Positions 11,158 to 23,620 of a stretch of DNA of 64,000 nucleotides are shown piece by piece (the first letter of the stretch is position 1; every line of letters begins with the position of its first letter). A program made the position numbers and the translations under genes. The notes below the pieces were generated by a model. The model was not told where the DNA came from and did not search any database. It was given only the letters and a program-made list of their open reading frames with translations. Source of the DNA: Chaetoderma sp. LZ-2023a (lineage: Eukaryota; Mollusca; Caudofoveata; Chaetodermatida; Chaetodermatidae); NCBI GenBank assembly GCA_034401795.1, contig CM067363.1, forward strand, positions 29,282,289 to 29,346,288. The letters run 5' to 3'.

Positions 11158-11510
11158 ATGTATATATGTGTCCGTATTCTTAAATCACCAATACGAGGTT
11201 CATCCTCGGAACTATCATAAGCAGGATTCGTAGAAAATTACGAATTTTCTTACGGAACTAAAATTGGGTAGGTATTGGCTGAGATATCATTAAATTTAAA
11301 TTTCCTCATAATTAGCACACTTCCTGCTCATGTTCTCATTGGTTGAAATTGGCATAAATGGGCCCCCATCGGCCACATGAGAGTATATAGGGACTCGAAC
11401 GACTACAGTTCTTCAGTCGGGGCAGGGAGGTAGTCTGGTGCGGTAGTCATACCACTAACCTTCAATTAAGTACATGCTAGATCATGACTCGTAGTACATC
11501 CAACATTTGG
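11158..11510 (+). repeat. Possible lone LTR of an old retroelement
   Basis: A TGT...ACA-bounded segment has an internal TATA-like GAGTATATAGGG near 11382. It is followed directly by TTTGGTGCCATGATC, which resembles a tRNA primer-binding site (TGG-starting). No second LTR or retroviral-type coding region was found beside it. It is an old remnant if real. Confidence 0.25.
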
Positions 11511-13537
11511 TGCCATGATCAGATGCCAGCCCATCATAACCGCGCTGGCGCAGTTTTTGTAATGACCCTTGTATAAGGATTGATAAACCAAAGTAATAGG
11601 TTTTAAGCCGAATCAAACCAGCCCTCACTCCTCACTAACAAAGACTAATGAGTACAGAAACGTGGTGACTCCAACCACACATCTGGTGCTACACTGGACG
11701 ACTTCTGTTGAAATCATCTAGCTGTGTTTACCAACACATAATACTGTACGCATCCCTAAAATAATTAGGACTCACATGCAATTCATCCCATCTTTTTCAT
11801 TGCTGGTGTAGGGGATCAGTAAGCTAATCCTCATCCTCCTCCTCCTCCTCCTTTGCCTTTGGTGTGGGGTTTGTTCCGGAGATGGAGGTCCGTGCGAGGA
11901 AATAATCTTGCTGAGGTGAAAGCTTCTCATTTATAGAAGGTTATCATTTATGGGTTTTTTCAGAGGCCCGCGTGAGGCACATAGTCCTCGTGACAAAAAG
12001 TATCCTGCCGACGGGGTGTATACCTACCAATTCGTAATCTTCATCTTTAAATGGCATAGTGACCATTCTTCATTAGGGCAACTCAGATCTCCCTTATATA
12101 TATATAAACAAACAAATTTTGGGCCTGATCATCGCATCGGCGCTGAAAGGTGACTTCAAACTATTTATTCAAATATCCACCCCCACACACACACCCCCCC
12201 CCACCCCACCCCCGACTCGCTGAGCTCTAAAAGCCTTATTTTACAAGATATTAACAAATTAACTGATTTTGCAATGACATACGGGACAAACGAACAGCTG
12301 GGACAAGACGGTTGTCTTTATTTTTGGCAGGAATGCTCGCCCGCCCCACTGGAACGGGATCGTTCCACCGGTCCTAGAGGCCGGTCCCTGTATCCGCCAG
12401 TAGCACACTCTTCCTCCCGCATCTCCGCGTCCCGCTAACCAGCAACGTCGTCGCATCGGTATGGGTCGGACGATGAAGACGTCGAGCTGGGATGGCGCGG
12501 ATCCGCCGGAGTTACAAGAATATGTACATGTACCATCCATAGACAATGGGCATCAGAATGTATAAACCATCGCCTCATCTGCTGAATGACCGCATTAGCT
12601 AGTTGTGTTTCTACACGAAGTACACGCTGATGCATGAAGTTAATGCATTGTCAAAGTTTATGCAAAAAATTAACTTTAGTTTTGCTTCTTGTAGCCTATA
12701 ATTTGGATTATTGCCATTCCAAATTCAAATACCAAAGGATTTTCACTTGGATGGTGAGAACCTGTACTATCATGCTTATGTGCTTAGGTTAGCTGTCGAC
12801 TAGATTTATAAGTGTATATTATATTCTGGGCAATACTTAATGTTTCTGATTGGACAGATATTCCCCTAGGTTTAAGTGCCGTTGGTGGTTTTACAATCAT
12901 CCAACGTAGTCCAGTCTGTCAAGAAGTTTAAGTACATTATCAAGTATTCTATCAAGGGAACCTTCAAATGTCAGTTATCTGATACTGATGTGAGATTTAT
13001 CACAGATCACCGAATAAAAAAAAAGGTTGTTTTGATTTGAGTTTTAAAATAGGCCTACATATGCTTTATGTGATGCATGAGATGACGACCAAGGTAATCA
13101 ATAGCAATTCAAATTTTTAAGTTTCTCGTCGTTACCTTTCATTTGATATGCTACATGACTAGGTTATTATGATTTGTACGTATTTCCGAATGTAAGAATT
13201 GGTCATTTGGGGTCATTATAATAAATGACCACTAAATGACCTGTGTTCAGAAAAAAATGGCAACATCATTCTTTCTGATTCGCGGTTCTATGGCAAATAC
13301 TTTCACATATAAAACCAAAAATTAACATTAAAATCCCAATGGACTTTTTTTGCTACATTCTTCTAACGAGATTCCACTTGCGGTAGAAGCACCATGATCG
13401 CATAATTAGATTAGATTTTCGCAGCATATAGCATCTTATGATGAAATTTCATTAGTTTTCCCGTATATTAAGCACCTTAGCCATGACCCACAGCAGTTAT
13501 TGACTGCCTTGACGTGCATTTGTATAAATTAGAATGT
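11511..13537. other. Two kilobases without recognised gene
   Basis: It contains a (TCC)n run near 11826-11852 and a C/A-rich tract near 12180-12218. There is also an unassigned 95-codon minus frame at 12259-12546 with no known motif. I see no splice-supported exon. Confidence 0.4.
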
Positions 13538-13871
13538 AACGGACCTTTCCAGTTTTAGCTATGCCCCGTCCAACTTTAGCTAAGCTCCACCCACACTGTG
13601 TTGGAATTGATCGCTCCCCAAATGCCCTAACTATCAATTTCCTGAAAATTATACAGGTAAGCTGTTGAATATTTTGCAACTAATTTGATGGGGTGCTGTT
13701 GCTTCCTATGGCAGCAACGGCGCCTAGTCAAATTAGTTTCAAAAATAGTCAACAGACTATTTATTAAATAGTAGGCCTAAAGACATACAATTCGTACAAC
13801 AACGCCTAATCTGTCTTCAAATAGGCGTTCGTGACGTCATGTGATGCATGGATACAGTGGAAAGGTCCATT
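13538..13871 (+). mobile_element. MITE family A, copy A7
   Basis: Forward copy with GGACCTTTCCAGTTTTAGC and terminal GGAAAGGTCCATT. It is shorter than usual because part of the CRE-rich tail is missing. Confidence 0.85.
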
Positions 13872-14013
13872 TCGCCTAATTATCGATACAACATTGGGTT
13901 TCTGTACACTTTAAACATATTTATTATAATTAGGATAATATCGGCAGGTTGAATAACATAAATGCACCGGTAAACCTGTGGAATTGGCTTCAAAATGATG
14001 CCAGTGATTCTCC

Positions 14014-14253
14014 AATGGAGGAATCGAGCGTCTTAGTCAATCATGTGACGTCATAATCAACCACGTCACGTGTAGGCTGGCTTCGTAACCAATTACGTCA
14101 TGACTGAAACGATTTACTCCATCGTAAATGCTTAATAGTTCGTCAAATTGTACGAATTGTATATCTTTACTATATAATAAACATTCTGTTAAATAATTTG
14201 AAACTAATTTCAATGAGCGTTGTTGCTGCCATGGTGCCAAATTAGCTTTCCTT
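14014..14253 (-). mobile_element. MITE family A, copy A8 (truncated)
   Basis: Reverse copy beginning AATGGAGGAATC with TGACGTCA near 14043. It ends inside the palindromic core, and the remaining half is absent. Confidence 0.75.
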
Positions 14254-14390
14254 ATATGAAAACTTGTTGTTTTGCTACATAGGGCCTATTTCTGTATAAT
14301 GGAATATAATTTTGAATAATCGCCAATAAAATTGTTGTAATCCTCAATTTAGCCTAGTGTGTCGATCGGTTGTTATTTTTGACAATTTTC

Positions 14391-14776
14391 AATGGAGGAA
14401 TACAGTTTTTGCTATGCCACGCCCATCTCTAGCTAAACTCCACCCACACTTCGCTCGTGTTGGGATCAATTGATCCCTGATCTTCCTGACTATCAATTTC
14501 CAGAACTCTATACAGGTAAGCTGTTTAATATTTTGAAACCAATTTGACTGGGTGCGATTGCTTCCCATTCAAATTGGTTTCAAAATATTAAACAGCTTAT
14601 TTATTAAATAGTACAGACATACAATTCGTAGAACAATGCTTAGTCCGTCATCAATTAAGCGTTCGTGACGAACCTATCTACGTCATTCATGACATCATTG
14701 TTTATGACGTCATCCCACACGTTAGGTAATTAATTATGACGTCATCTGATGGATGGATAAACTGGAAAGGTCCATT
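14391..14776 (+). mobile_element. MITE family A, copy A9 with mismatched termini
   Basis: The left end is the AATGGAGGAATAC type and the right end the GGAAAGGTCCATT type, so it looks like a recombinant of the two terminal variants. TGACGTCA lies at 14705-14712 and 14737-14744. The palindromic core is shortened at its centre. Confidence 0.85.
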
Positions 14777-14935
14777 CTCCCAACTGGGAGCCAGAAAATA
14801 CAAAGCCAGGAGAGCACGCCATTGCATACATCTTAAACGTGCTGCTAGGTGACCTCAAGACAACGTGGATCGGTTCACCCAACTCAAGAGTGGTCAAAAC
14901 CGAAGAAGGACTGATTCCAACTGTAGTATACATCG
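14777..14935 (+). pseudogene. LINE 3' end fragment, copy 1
   Basis: It matches the LINE tails at 36210-36650 and 48893-49141 over AAGCCAGGAGAG, GTGCTGC, AGGTGACCTCAAGA and GAAGAAGGACTGATT. Those encode the Arg-rich C-terminal end of a non-LTR reverse transcriptase protein. It is heavily truncated and out of frame in places. Confidence 0.6.
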
Positions 14936-15480
14936 AATTGCGTATCCGAATTTTAGTGCTGTACGAGTGTTAGACAATCTTAACAAGTAGTACACGTATG
15001 CAATGCACATGCAGACTCGTTACATAATTGAAATGCGCAATAGGATTGAGGAAAGAGTGCTTGTTATTAAAACTAAAAGTTTTCGTTTCCCCATCTAGAT
15101 CTTTTTAGTTATGTACCATTGCATCGTATGTATAAATTTAATGACAGATATTCTGCTGCAATAATGTCTGAGTCATACCGTATATTCCCTGGACGATGAG
15201 CGTGGACAATATATCTAATCAAATGTTTTTTGCGTTAATTGCCATTACCACACGCCCCGCACGCTTGCATGCGCACGTACGCGCGCACATGTGCAAGCGC
15301 TCACGTGTGAACGCTCACACGGACGTACCTGTAATTGGTAGTGGTAGGCCTATACAAAAATAGTGAAATTAGTCGGGGTTGGGGATGAGGGGAACAACTA
15401 CAGTACAGATAAAAGATATAAAACAATTCAGACACATTTTAGTAACTAAGAAATGTTCTGTTGAATAGTTTGAACATATA
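14936..15480. other. No gene; alternating purine-pyrimidine tract
   Basis: The tract at about 15262-15325 alternates CG/CA/TG (for example GCATGCGCACGTACGCGCGC) and could adopt Z-form. Otherwise nothing is recognised. Confidence 0.4.
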
Positions 15481-16961
15481 CTGAGCCAAAAAAGTTTAGC
15501 AACAGTGAAGTTTGGTTTGTTGTATTAAAACTATGCGTCCATTTATAACCAAATTTGCAGGCATGTTTCGTCGATGTAATGTCTCGCTGATCATGAAGAA
15601 ATGTAAATCATTTCTTGCATTTCTCGGCCGCACGCTTATTGCATGTGAAAATGCATTTTTCATGCACTGGCCCGCATTGGCGGGTAGCGAAGGCAAAAAT
15701 TCACCATATTGCAAAAGCAGATAACGAACGTTAACAGAAAACGCTTAAAAGTTTACCCTACCGAACATGGGCCGCCGCCCAGGGCCACCTGAAAATCAGC
15801 GCCATGAAGCAATGGGAAGACTCGCTGCTGGGCAGAGCGTTCGCGCTGTTGCTCGACATTTTAATGTTCACGCCTCAACCATTTCCCGTCTCCGCCAACG
15901 TGAGCAGGAAACTGGACACGTTAATGACCGACCACGATCTGGCAGACCGCGAGCACCAACACCACGAGAAGACCACTACTTAGTGACGTCATCACGACGT
16001 CACAGGTTTGAGACTGCGCCACGGCTGTCCCGAAATTTGCACACCACTACCGGCACTACAGTGCATGCACAAACTGTGGGAAACAGACTCCATGATGCTG
16101 GACTGCATGCCCATCGTCCACTTGTTGCTGTTCCGCTTGCAGAGCGTCACATCGAGAATCGGTTTGCATGGGCAAGAATTCATCAGCGATGGCGTGCTCA
16201 ACAATGGAGCCACGTTTTGTTCAGTGATGAGTCGAGGTTTTGTGTGGATGTGGCGGATGGTAGGCAACGGGTTTGGCGACGTTTAGGAGAACGGTATGAT
16301 GCAGCCAACATCATTCAGCACGACAGATTCGGTGGCGGCAGTGTCATGATGTGGGCTGGAATCCATGAAAATGGCAAAACAGATCTTATTGTGATTCGCG
16401 GAAATTTAACGGCTCAACGTTACTGTGAAGAAGTTGTCGCCCCCTGTTGTCATCCCTTTTATGCAGCATCATGAAGACTTTATGTTCCAGCAAGACAACG
16501 CCCGTCCTCATTCAGCTAGGGTCACCAGTGATTTCCTTGAGGCTAACAACGTTCCGGTGTTGGACTGGCCAGCGCGATCACCTGACCTGTCTCCTATCGA
16601 ACACATGTGGGACATTCTTGGCCGTATGGTGGGCGAGAACCATCCACATCTTCACAACGTGCGGGAGCTGGAAGCTGCATTGCTCCAGGAATGGGATGCG
16701 ATTCCTCTTCGTGACATCAGGTGCTTAATTCGAAGCATGAGAAAGCGGGCGTACGGCGGTGGTTAATGCGCGCGGAGGTCACAACCGGTATTGACAGCCG
16801 TGTCATTATTTAAATTGGACCCTTCCGTTGAATGAGGCCGTGTTAAATGCGCGATGCTAGCATTACAGTAACAAGAGACTGTTGTTCAAATTGGAAAATG
16901 TTTTTATTAAACAACATTTATACAGTAATATTCTCAGTGTTGCTAAACTTTTTTGGTTCAG
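15481..16961 (+). mobile_element. Tc1/mariner-type transposon, nearly intact
   Basis: It is 1,481 bp long with terminal inverted repeats of about 27 bp (15481-15507 and 16935-16961). The repeats start CTGARCCAAAAAAGTTTAGC and are flanked on both sides by TA, the expected Tc1 target duplication. One transposase gene fills the interior. Close identity of the termini and near-intact coding suggest a fairly recent insertion compared with the MITEs around it. Confidence 0.92.
15767..16766 (+). pseudogene. Tc1-like DD34E transposase, one frameshift
   Basis: The protein cuts and pastes its own transposon. An N-terminal helix-turn-helix DNA-binding region (residues about 12-50) is followed by a GRPR motif (59-62). 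The first catalytic Asp is in FSDESRF (residue 154), the second in FQQDNARPH, and the Glu in SPDLSPIEHMWD. The second Asp and the Glu are 34 residues apart, the DD34E spacing of Tc1 proteins. The frame shifts once in the C-run at about 16440-16444: one extra C moves reading from the first frame to the next, which then runs open to the stop at 16766. With that single lesion the family's usual length of about 333 residues is covered. The start was chosen at the first ATG upstream of the HTH. Confidence 0.93.
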
Positions 16962-16963
16962 TA

Positions 16964-17397
16964 TATTTGGATTGGGAGACATTTCTGCAAATTATGTTCG
17001 AAATATTCAACAATACGATTTTTTTTGTTTTGTTAACATGTTAACATATCTTTTTGCTGTTCTTTAACAAACAGCTCTTCACGATAATGATGAACATAAA
17101 TTGCATACCTGTGATTTTTCTTGTAATTTGAAGGCTCCCATGTTCATACGTATATGGAAACAACATTGTAATTGAAGCAAACATATTTGAAAACATACCT
17201 GTGTCGGTATGTATCGGATAGCAGTTTTCACGCGTCCAGCTAAATAGCCTACAAACCAGCAGCGTTGCTGAATTTTCACATATGAAAATTCCGTTTTTTA
17301 GCCATAATTGTTTTTGTTTTAAAATTATGAATGATCACTTGTACGTTGTTTTACTAAAACATGCATGATATATTAACAGAAACAGCCAATGGGCAGA
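16964..17397. other. No recognisable feature
   Basis: AT-rich sequence with no gene or repeat terminus identified. Confidence 0.45.
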
Positions 17398-17787
17398 ATG
17401 GACCTTTCCATGTTTAGCCATGCCCCGCCCATCACTAGCTAAGCTCCACCCACACCTCGCCGTGTTTGGATTGATCGATCCCCGAATGCCCTAGCTATCA
17501 ATTTCCTGAAAACTATACAGGGAAGCTGTTGAATATTTTGTAACTAATTAGACTGGGTGCTGTTGCTGCCATAGGCAGCAACAGCGCCCAGTCAAATTAG
17601 TTTCAAAATATTCAACAGAATATTTATTAAATAGTAAACGCAAACAATTTGTACAACAGCCCATAGACCGTCATCAAATATGCGTTCGTGACGTACTTAT
17701 CGACATCATTCATTATGATGTCATTGTACACATCACGCAGTTCATTATGACGTCATATGGTGGGTGGGTACTCTGGAAAGGTGAATT
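17398..17787 (+). mobile_element. MITE family A, copy A10
   Basis: Complete forward copy. The core at about 17524-17620 is close to a perfect palindrome centred on GCTGCCATAGGCAGC. The right end is GGAAAGGTGAATT. Confidence 0.88.
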
Positions 17788-18605
17788 ACATGAGCAAGCA
17801 TAGTATTGTTGTATTTATAACCCCCAGGTAATTCCTCTCTCATATTGTATCCCCATAACGCCCCCTTGATCTGGGCCCCACCCAGTTAGCCCACAGGTCA
17901 AAGTACCTTCCTACACTCCAGGGGCCGTATTCACGGAGAGAGTAACTTACGCCTTGCATAACTTACGCCATATTCACAAATGCGTCATTGTAATGCGTGT
18001 AGGTCAGAATTCATTGGTCACATAGGCCGCTTAATGCCCTGGCTCCATAATCGTTGTAACTACTGGACGTCATATTCGTTTAGTTTATTGTCTATATAGC
18101 CCAGGATTTCTCAAACAAAAAGACCCGGCCTGCACGTACAAATGGTTATTTGTCACTCAGCTCTGGGAGCATATGCACGTAAGACGTATTCACGGCAGTA
18201 AATTCGACCGCCTGCATTGCAATACTGTCAATCACAAGCGTGTCATTTCACACAGACTTTTAAATTTCAGTAACACACACATGTAAACACTGACAGACCC
18301 ACAAACACACATGCACGCGCAAACATGCATGCACACAAACACACTCAAGCATGTACACGCGCCCCAACATGCATGCATACACACGCACACACACACGCAC
18401 GCACGCAATAGCAATGACAAGATCAGTTTAAGATTTACTGGTGTAAAATAGTTTATTTAATCACATGTAATTGACAGCTATATTAACCCATACGGGCCAA
18501 AAGTGACAAATTCATTGTAATCTAGGATTTCAGAGTTGAACAGCATTACCGGTAATTAGTATTTTAAGTACCTGGTTAAGATTTTGCCTGAAAGCGATTT
18601 GAAAA
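17788..18605. other. No gene; CA/TG-rich tract
   Basis: A degenerate (CA)n/(GCAC)n tract occupies about 18262-18410. No coding or repeat terminus is recognised elsewhere. Confidence 0.45.
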
Positions 18606-18988
18606 TGACTGGATGACTCCAGTTTATCCATCAATCATATAACATTATACTCAACTGCTAACATGTAGGACGACTTCATAATCAATTACATCATGAATGA
18701 CGTAGTTAAGTTCATCACGACTGCTTAATTGATGATGGACTAAGTGTTGTCAGAAGTATATGTCTTTACTATTTAATAAACATGCTGTTGAATACTTTGA
18801 AACTAATTTGACTGGGCGCTGTTGCTGCCATATTCAGATTAGTTTCAAAATATTCAACAGCTTACCTGTACGGTTTTCTGGAATTTGAGATTCAGAGTGC
18901 AGAGATCGATTGATCACAATACGGGCAACATATGGGTGGAGCTTAGCTGGATATGTGCAGGCCATAGCTAAAACTGGATTCCTCCATT
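18606..18988 (-). mobile_element. MITE family A, copy A11
   Basis: Reverse copy with the ACTGGATTCCTCCATT terminus at its right. The palindrome centre is partly deleted. Confidence 0.82.
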
Positions 18989-19535
18989 GACAAAACGATT
19001 CTGTTCAATTTGATTCTAAATGTTTAGTCAACTAAAGCTGATCAGCCAAGCCAAAATAAGCCATGTTTAACGCCTATCAGTAACATAGGGTTATCAATAA
19101 ATTTCCGTTTTCAGTAACTATGTATTATGAGTCCAGGTATTGCTGTTTTAAACACGACCCGCCTAACATTGCTCGCATAGTATAAAAAGATTTGCTCAGA
19201 AAATAGAGTTCATAGTCAGCTGGTTGGTGTTGGCGTGAGAACGTGGCAGATAAGTAATACACATGAGACTGCTCAGCATATCGCAGCGCTGTGTAGTGTT
19301 TACCTATTAAATTCGCTCACAACACACCTGCTGGTTACCTGATAACTCCCTGTACTGAGTGAATCATTTTATAACGGCCGAGAACTGTTGCACATGTTTT
19401 GTTTAACGAAAAAGGCCCAGACTCATAATCGAGTTACAGTGGAAATTTATTGATAGCGCTATGTTCCTCGTAGGCATTAAGGAGTGCTTCTTTTAGCACA
19501 GCAGAGCAGCTTTAACTATATAACATCTAATCAAT
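18989..19535. other. No recognisable feature
   Basis: About 550 bases without a supported gene or repeat. Confidence 0.45.
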
Positions 19536-20771
19536 ACAAGAGGCCCAAGGGGCCTGTATCGCTCACCTGGACCATAGGCATTTCAACTAGAATGTTCATT
19601 AACAATAAATAGAACTCGAATTGAACAGACTTGTAACAAGAAAACAAGGGCCATGTTTTTTTATGTATCAACTTCTCTTGAGCAAACTTTAATGGCCCTT
19701 AGTCATCAATATCATCTCCCAAATTTCGGCCCGATCACTTCAGCAGTTTTGGAGGTCACTTTCTCGAAAACTAGGTCCTCCAAGATGGCCGCTGAATGAT
19801 TCGACCAATCTAGTTCACAAGTGAACAGATTTGGTTCAGCGCTTGCCCTAGATGATATTTCATGAGTTCTGAATTGATCCCTCAAACGGTTTCGGAGATT
19901 TTTAAATTAAAAAAAGAAATCGGCCAAAATCCAAGATGGCTGCCGGCCCAATTGGCCGATCGGCTTCATTTGAACAAACTTGAATCTCTATGCCCTAAGG
20001 ATGCTTCCTGCCAAATATAATTGAAATTGTCCCAGTAGTTATTGAGAAGACATTTTAAATTTCCCATTGGTTTAGTATGGGAGGTTTTGGTAGGAAACTG
20101 ATCCAAGAAGGCCACCAAACCATTTATCCACCCCTTTAGAAAATTGCAAATTTGAGATCAGAATACACAAAAACACATATAAAACTAATTTCGGCCTCAA
20201 AATCCATCAAATAAAAAGATCTAATATGGCCGCCAAACAGGCTATATTTTGATTGGCCCACGGCGGCCATGTTTCCTTACGGTTCAACTTCCCTTGGACA
20301 AACTTTAATGGCCCTTAGTCTCTAATCATATCTGCCAAATTTCGACCAAACCCATTCAAGCAGTTCTGAAAAAGAAGTAATTTTCGCTAAAACTAGGTCA
20401 ACCAAGATGGATGACGAACCATTTGACCAATCAAGTTCCCTAGAACAAACTTGGTTCAGCTCTTGGCCTAGATCATATTTTTTTGTATCAATCCCCTCAG
20501 CGATTTCGGAGAAGATTTTTAAAGACGTTTCCTAAAGTCGGCCGAAATCCAAGATGGTCGCCGGCCAAATTGGCAGATCGGCTTCCTTTGAACAAATTTG
20601 GATCCCTATGCCCTAAGGTCCCTTTGTGCCACATATAATTGAAATCGGCCCAGTGGTTCATGGTTCTTGAGAAGAAGTCGTTTAAAGGAAAAGTTGATGG
20701 ATGGATGACAGACACACGACGGATGGTAGCCACGGCATAAGCTCACTTGGCCTTTCAGGCCAGGTGAGCTA
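19536..20771 (+). repeat. Repeat family C, copy C1 (1.24 kb)
   Basis: It starts ACAAGAGGCCCAAGGGGCCT followed by GTATCGCTCACCTGG, and ends TTCAGGCCAGGTGAGCTAAT. The ends therefore carry an inverted GCTCACCTGG..CCAGGTGAGC pair. The interior is about two non-coding monomers of roughly 600 bp. Each holds phrases such as CAAGATGGCCGCCG, TGAACAAACTTGGTTCAGC, CCCTAGATGATATTTCATGA and CTATGCCCTAAGGATGC. The open frames in it are short and meaningless. Probably a non-autonomous DNA element with internal tandem structure. Confidence 0.85.
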
Positions 20772-20778
20772 ATAATTT

Positions 20779-21170
20779 AATGGACCTTTGCACTTTTAGT
20801 TAGGCCCTGCCCAATCTAAGCTCCACCCACACCACATCCGTGTTGGGATCGATCGATCTCAGAACCCCCTGACTATCAATTTCCATAAAACTATACAGAT
20901 CATAGCTGTTTAATATTTTGAAACTAATTCGACTGGGTGCTGTTGCTGCCTATGGCAGCAACAGCGCCCACTCAAATTAGTTTCAAAATATTCCACAGAA
21001 TGTTTATTAAATGGTAAAGGCATACAATTCATACAATGTGTCGGACTATCAAGCGTTAAAGATGGACTATATCAAATCATTCATGACATAATGATTATGA
21101 TGTCATCATACACGTCATGTAGTTGATTATGACGTCATATGATGGATGGATGAACTTGGAAAAGTCCATT
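20779..21170 (+). mobile_element. MITE family A, copy A12
   Basis: Complete forward copy directly after C1, with core at about 20905-21000. TGACGTCA occurs near 21132. The right end is GGAAAAGTCCATT. Confidence 0.88.
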
Positions 21171-21293
21171 GATATAGTTTACTCAATAGACATTCAAAAA
21201 TATACTCATTAAAATGTATTACTGGTACACATACTGCACCCAATGTCAAGAGCATATAAATTAAGTAAAACTTGTTTATGTAACAAAGAGAAT

Positions 21294-21420
21294 GGGTTGT
21301 ATTATGTGACCACCTACATTTAGTGACCAACATCTGATGGTTCACAGAGTGTGTTTAATAACACACTCTGTGGACCATTAAAAGTTGGTCACTAAATAGA
21401 GGTAGTCGATTAATACAACC
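21294..21420. repeat. Foldback palindrome of about 127 bp
   Basis: The left arm GGTTGTATTA..GTGACCACCTACATTTAGTGACCAAC..GGTTCACAGAGTGTG is mirrored by CACACTCTGTGGACC..GTTGGTCACTAAAT..GAGGTAGTC..TAATACAACC. The loop is about four bases (TTTAATAA region near 21354-21361). It resembles none of the other families here. Confidence 0.85.
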
Positions 21421-21529
21421 GATTTACTATGGTAAGTAGCTATGGGATCAAACAATGGAGGCTCAGTAGGATACTCTGTTGACACCAAAACCAAGTGTTT
21501 GCTATAGATAGCTAGGAGCCTGCCTGGTT

Positions 21530-21870
21530 AATGGAGGAATCCAGTTTTAGCCATGCCCCGCACATTTCTAGGTAAGCACCACCCATGCTTTGCCCGTGCT
21601 GGGATTGACCGATCCTGGGATCGACTGATCCCGGCAATCCCTGAATCTTAATTTCCTGAAAACTATACAGGTAAGCTGTTGAATATTTTAAAACTAATTT
21701 GACTAGGTGTACTGTTGCTGCCTATCGCACTAACAGCACCCCGTCAAATTAGTTTCGAAATATTCAACAGCATGTTTATTAAATAGTACAGCTATACAAT
21801 TCGTACAACCTGACAGACTATTAAGCATTTAAGACTATATCGTGTCTTGGATAAACTGGATTCCTCCATT
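21530..21870 (+). mobile_element. MITE family A, copy A13
   Basis: Forward copy with AATGGAGGAATCCAG and CTGGATTCCTCCATT ends, so both termini are the second variant. The GATCGACTGATCC block is partly duplicated, and the CRE-bearing tail is short. Confidence 0.85.
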
Positions 21871-21947
21871 TGAGTGACAGATTGGATACCTCAATTATTA
21901 GATGAATGCTGAAGTAATAAGTTCCTTTTACAATCCTTTTAATACTA

Positions 21948-23620
21948 AACAAGCGGCCCAAGTGGCCTGTATCACTCACCTGGAACATAGGTTCAATGAG
22001 AAAGACCATCACCTATAAGCAGTATCCTACGGTTTTGACCAAAATTGCAACAAGAACTAGGCCATCCAAGACGGCTGCTAAGGAAATCAACCTATTGGGT
22101 TATCGTGAACAAACTTGGTTCAGCTCAGTTCAGAGTTTTGAATCAGGCTGTTTTGGAGATTTTTAGACATTTCTAAAAATTGGCCAAAATCCAAGATGGC
22201 CGCCATCAAAATTGGCCAATCGGTTTCATTTGAACAAAACTGGATCTATATAGCCTAAGGATCCTTCCTGCCAAATATAGCTGAAATCGGCCAATTGGTT
22301 CTCGAGAAGCCATTTTAAATTTCCTCTTGCTTTAGTATAGGCGTTTTTGGCGGGAAAAAGATCCAAGATGGCCACGAAACCGTTCATCTGACAAATTCGA
22401 AAATGGCAAATGTGAAATCAGAATACCCCAAAAAACTAAATAAAACCCATTTCAGCTTCAAAATCCATCAAATAAAAATATACAATATGGCCACCAAACA
22501 CACTACACTTGATTGTCCCACGGCGGCCAGGTTTTTGATGCATCAACATCCCTTGAACAAACTTTAATGACCCTTAGTCCCTAATCATATCTCTCAAATT
22601 TCGGCTCGATCCATTCAGCGATTCTGGAGAGGTTGTTTTCGCGAAAACTAGACCATCGTGGATGGCCAATTTAGCCAATAAAGTTCGCTTGAACAAACTT
22701 GGTTCAGCTTTTGCCCTAGATGATGTTTCATGAGTTTTGAATCAATCCCCCAACAGGTTTTGGAGAAGATTTTTAAAGATGTTTCTAAAAATCAAACAAA
22801 ATCCAAGATGGTCGTCAGCCAAATTGGTCGATCAGCTTCCTTTGCACACACTTGAATCTCTATGCCCTAGGGATGCTTCCTGTGAAATACATTTGAAATC
22901 GGCCTAGTGGTTCTCGAGAAGACATTTAAAAGTTCCTATTGCTTTAGTATGGGAGCTTTTTGTGGGAAAGAGATCCAGGATGGCCACCAAACCTTTTATC
23001 CGACAGTTTTGAAAATGTCAAATTTTAAATCAGAATAGCCAAAAAAAATATATAAAACTTATATCGAATTCAAAATCCATCAAATAAAAAAATCCAAAAT
23101 GTCCGCCAAACACCCTACATTCTGATTGGCCCACAGCGGCCATGTTTTTTACGTATCACCTTCCCGTGAACAAGCTTTAATCACCCTAGTCCCTAATAAT
23201 ATCTCCCAAATTCTGGTTCTGGAGAAGTTGTTTTCACTAAAAACTAGGTCATCCAAGATGGCCGCCGAAGACTTTGCCAATCAAGTTGCCTTGAACAAAC
23301 TTGGTGCAGCTCTTGTAAGAGATGATGTTTCATGAGTTTTGAATACATGCGCGAGATGATTTCGGAGAAGATTTTTCAAGTTGTTTCTAAAAATCGGCCA
23401 AAATCTAAGATGGCTACTGGCCAAATTGGCAGATCGGCTTGCCTTGAACAAACTTTGATCTCTATGCCCTAAGGATACTTCCTGCCACATAGAATTCAAA
23501 TCGTACCAGTGGTTCTTGAGAAGTCGTTTAAAGAAAGCATTGACGGACAGATGTCGGATGTAGGGACTACAGAGGGTCACCGTGGCATAAGCTCACTTGG
23601 CTATACTGGCAAGGTGAGCT
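21948..23620 (+). repeat. Repeat family C, copy C2 (1.67 kb)
   Basis: It starts AACAAGCGGCCCAAGTGGCC and ends GGCAAGGTGAGCTAACAAT. About three diverged ~600-bp monomers are present, with AAGATGGCC-type blocks near 22192, 22808 and 23257. It is one monomer longer than C1. Confidence 0.85.

Noticed and set aside
12259-12635. Cys/Arg/Gly-rich minus frames
   Set aside because: Two overlapping frames, no recognised motif and no splice support; composition alone explains them.
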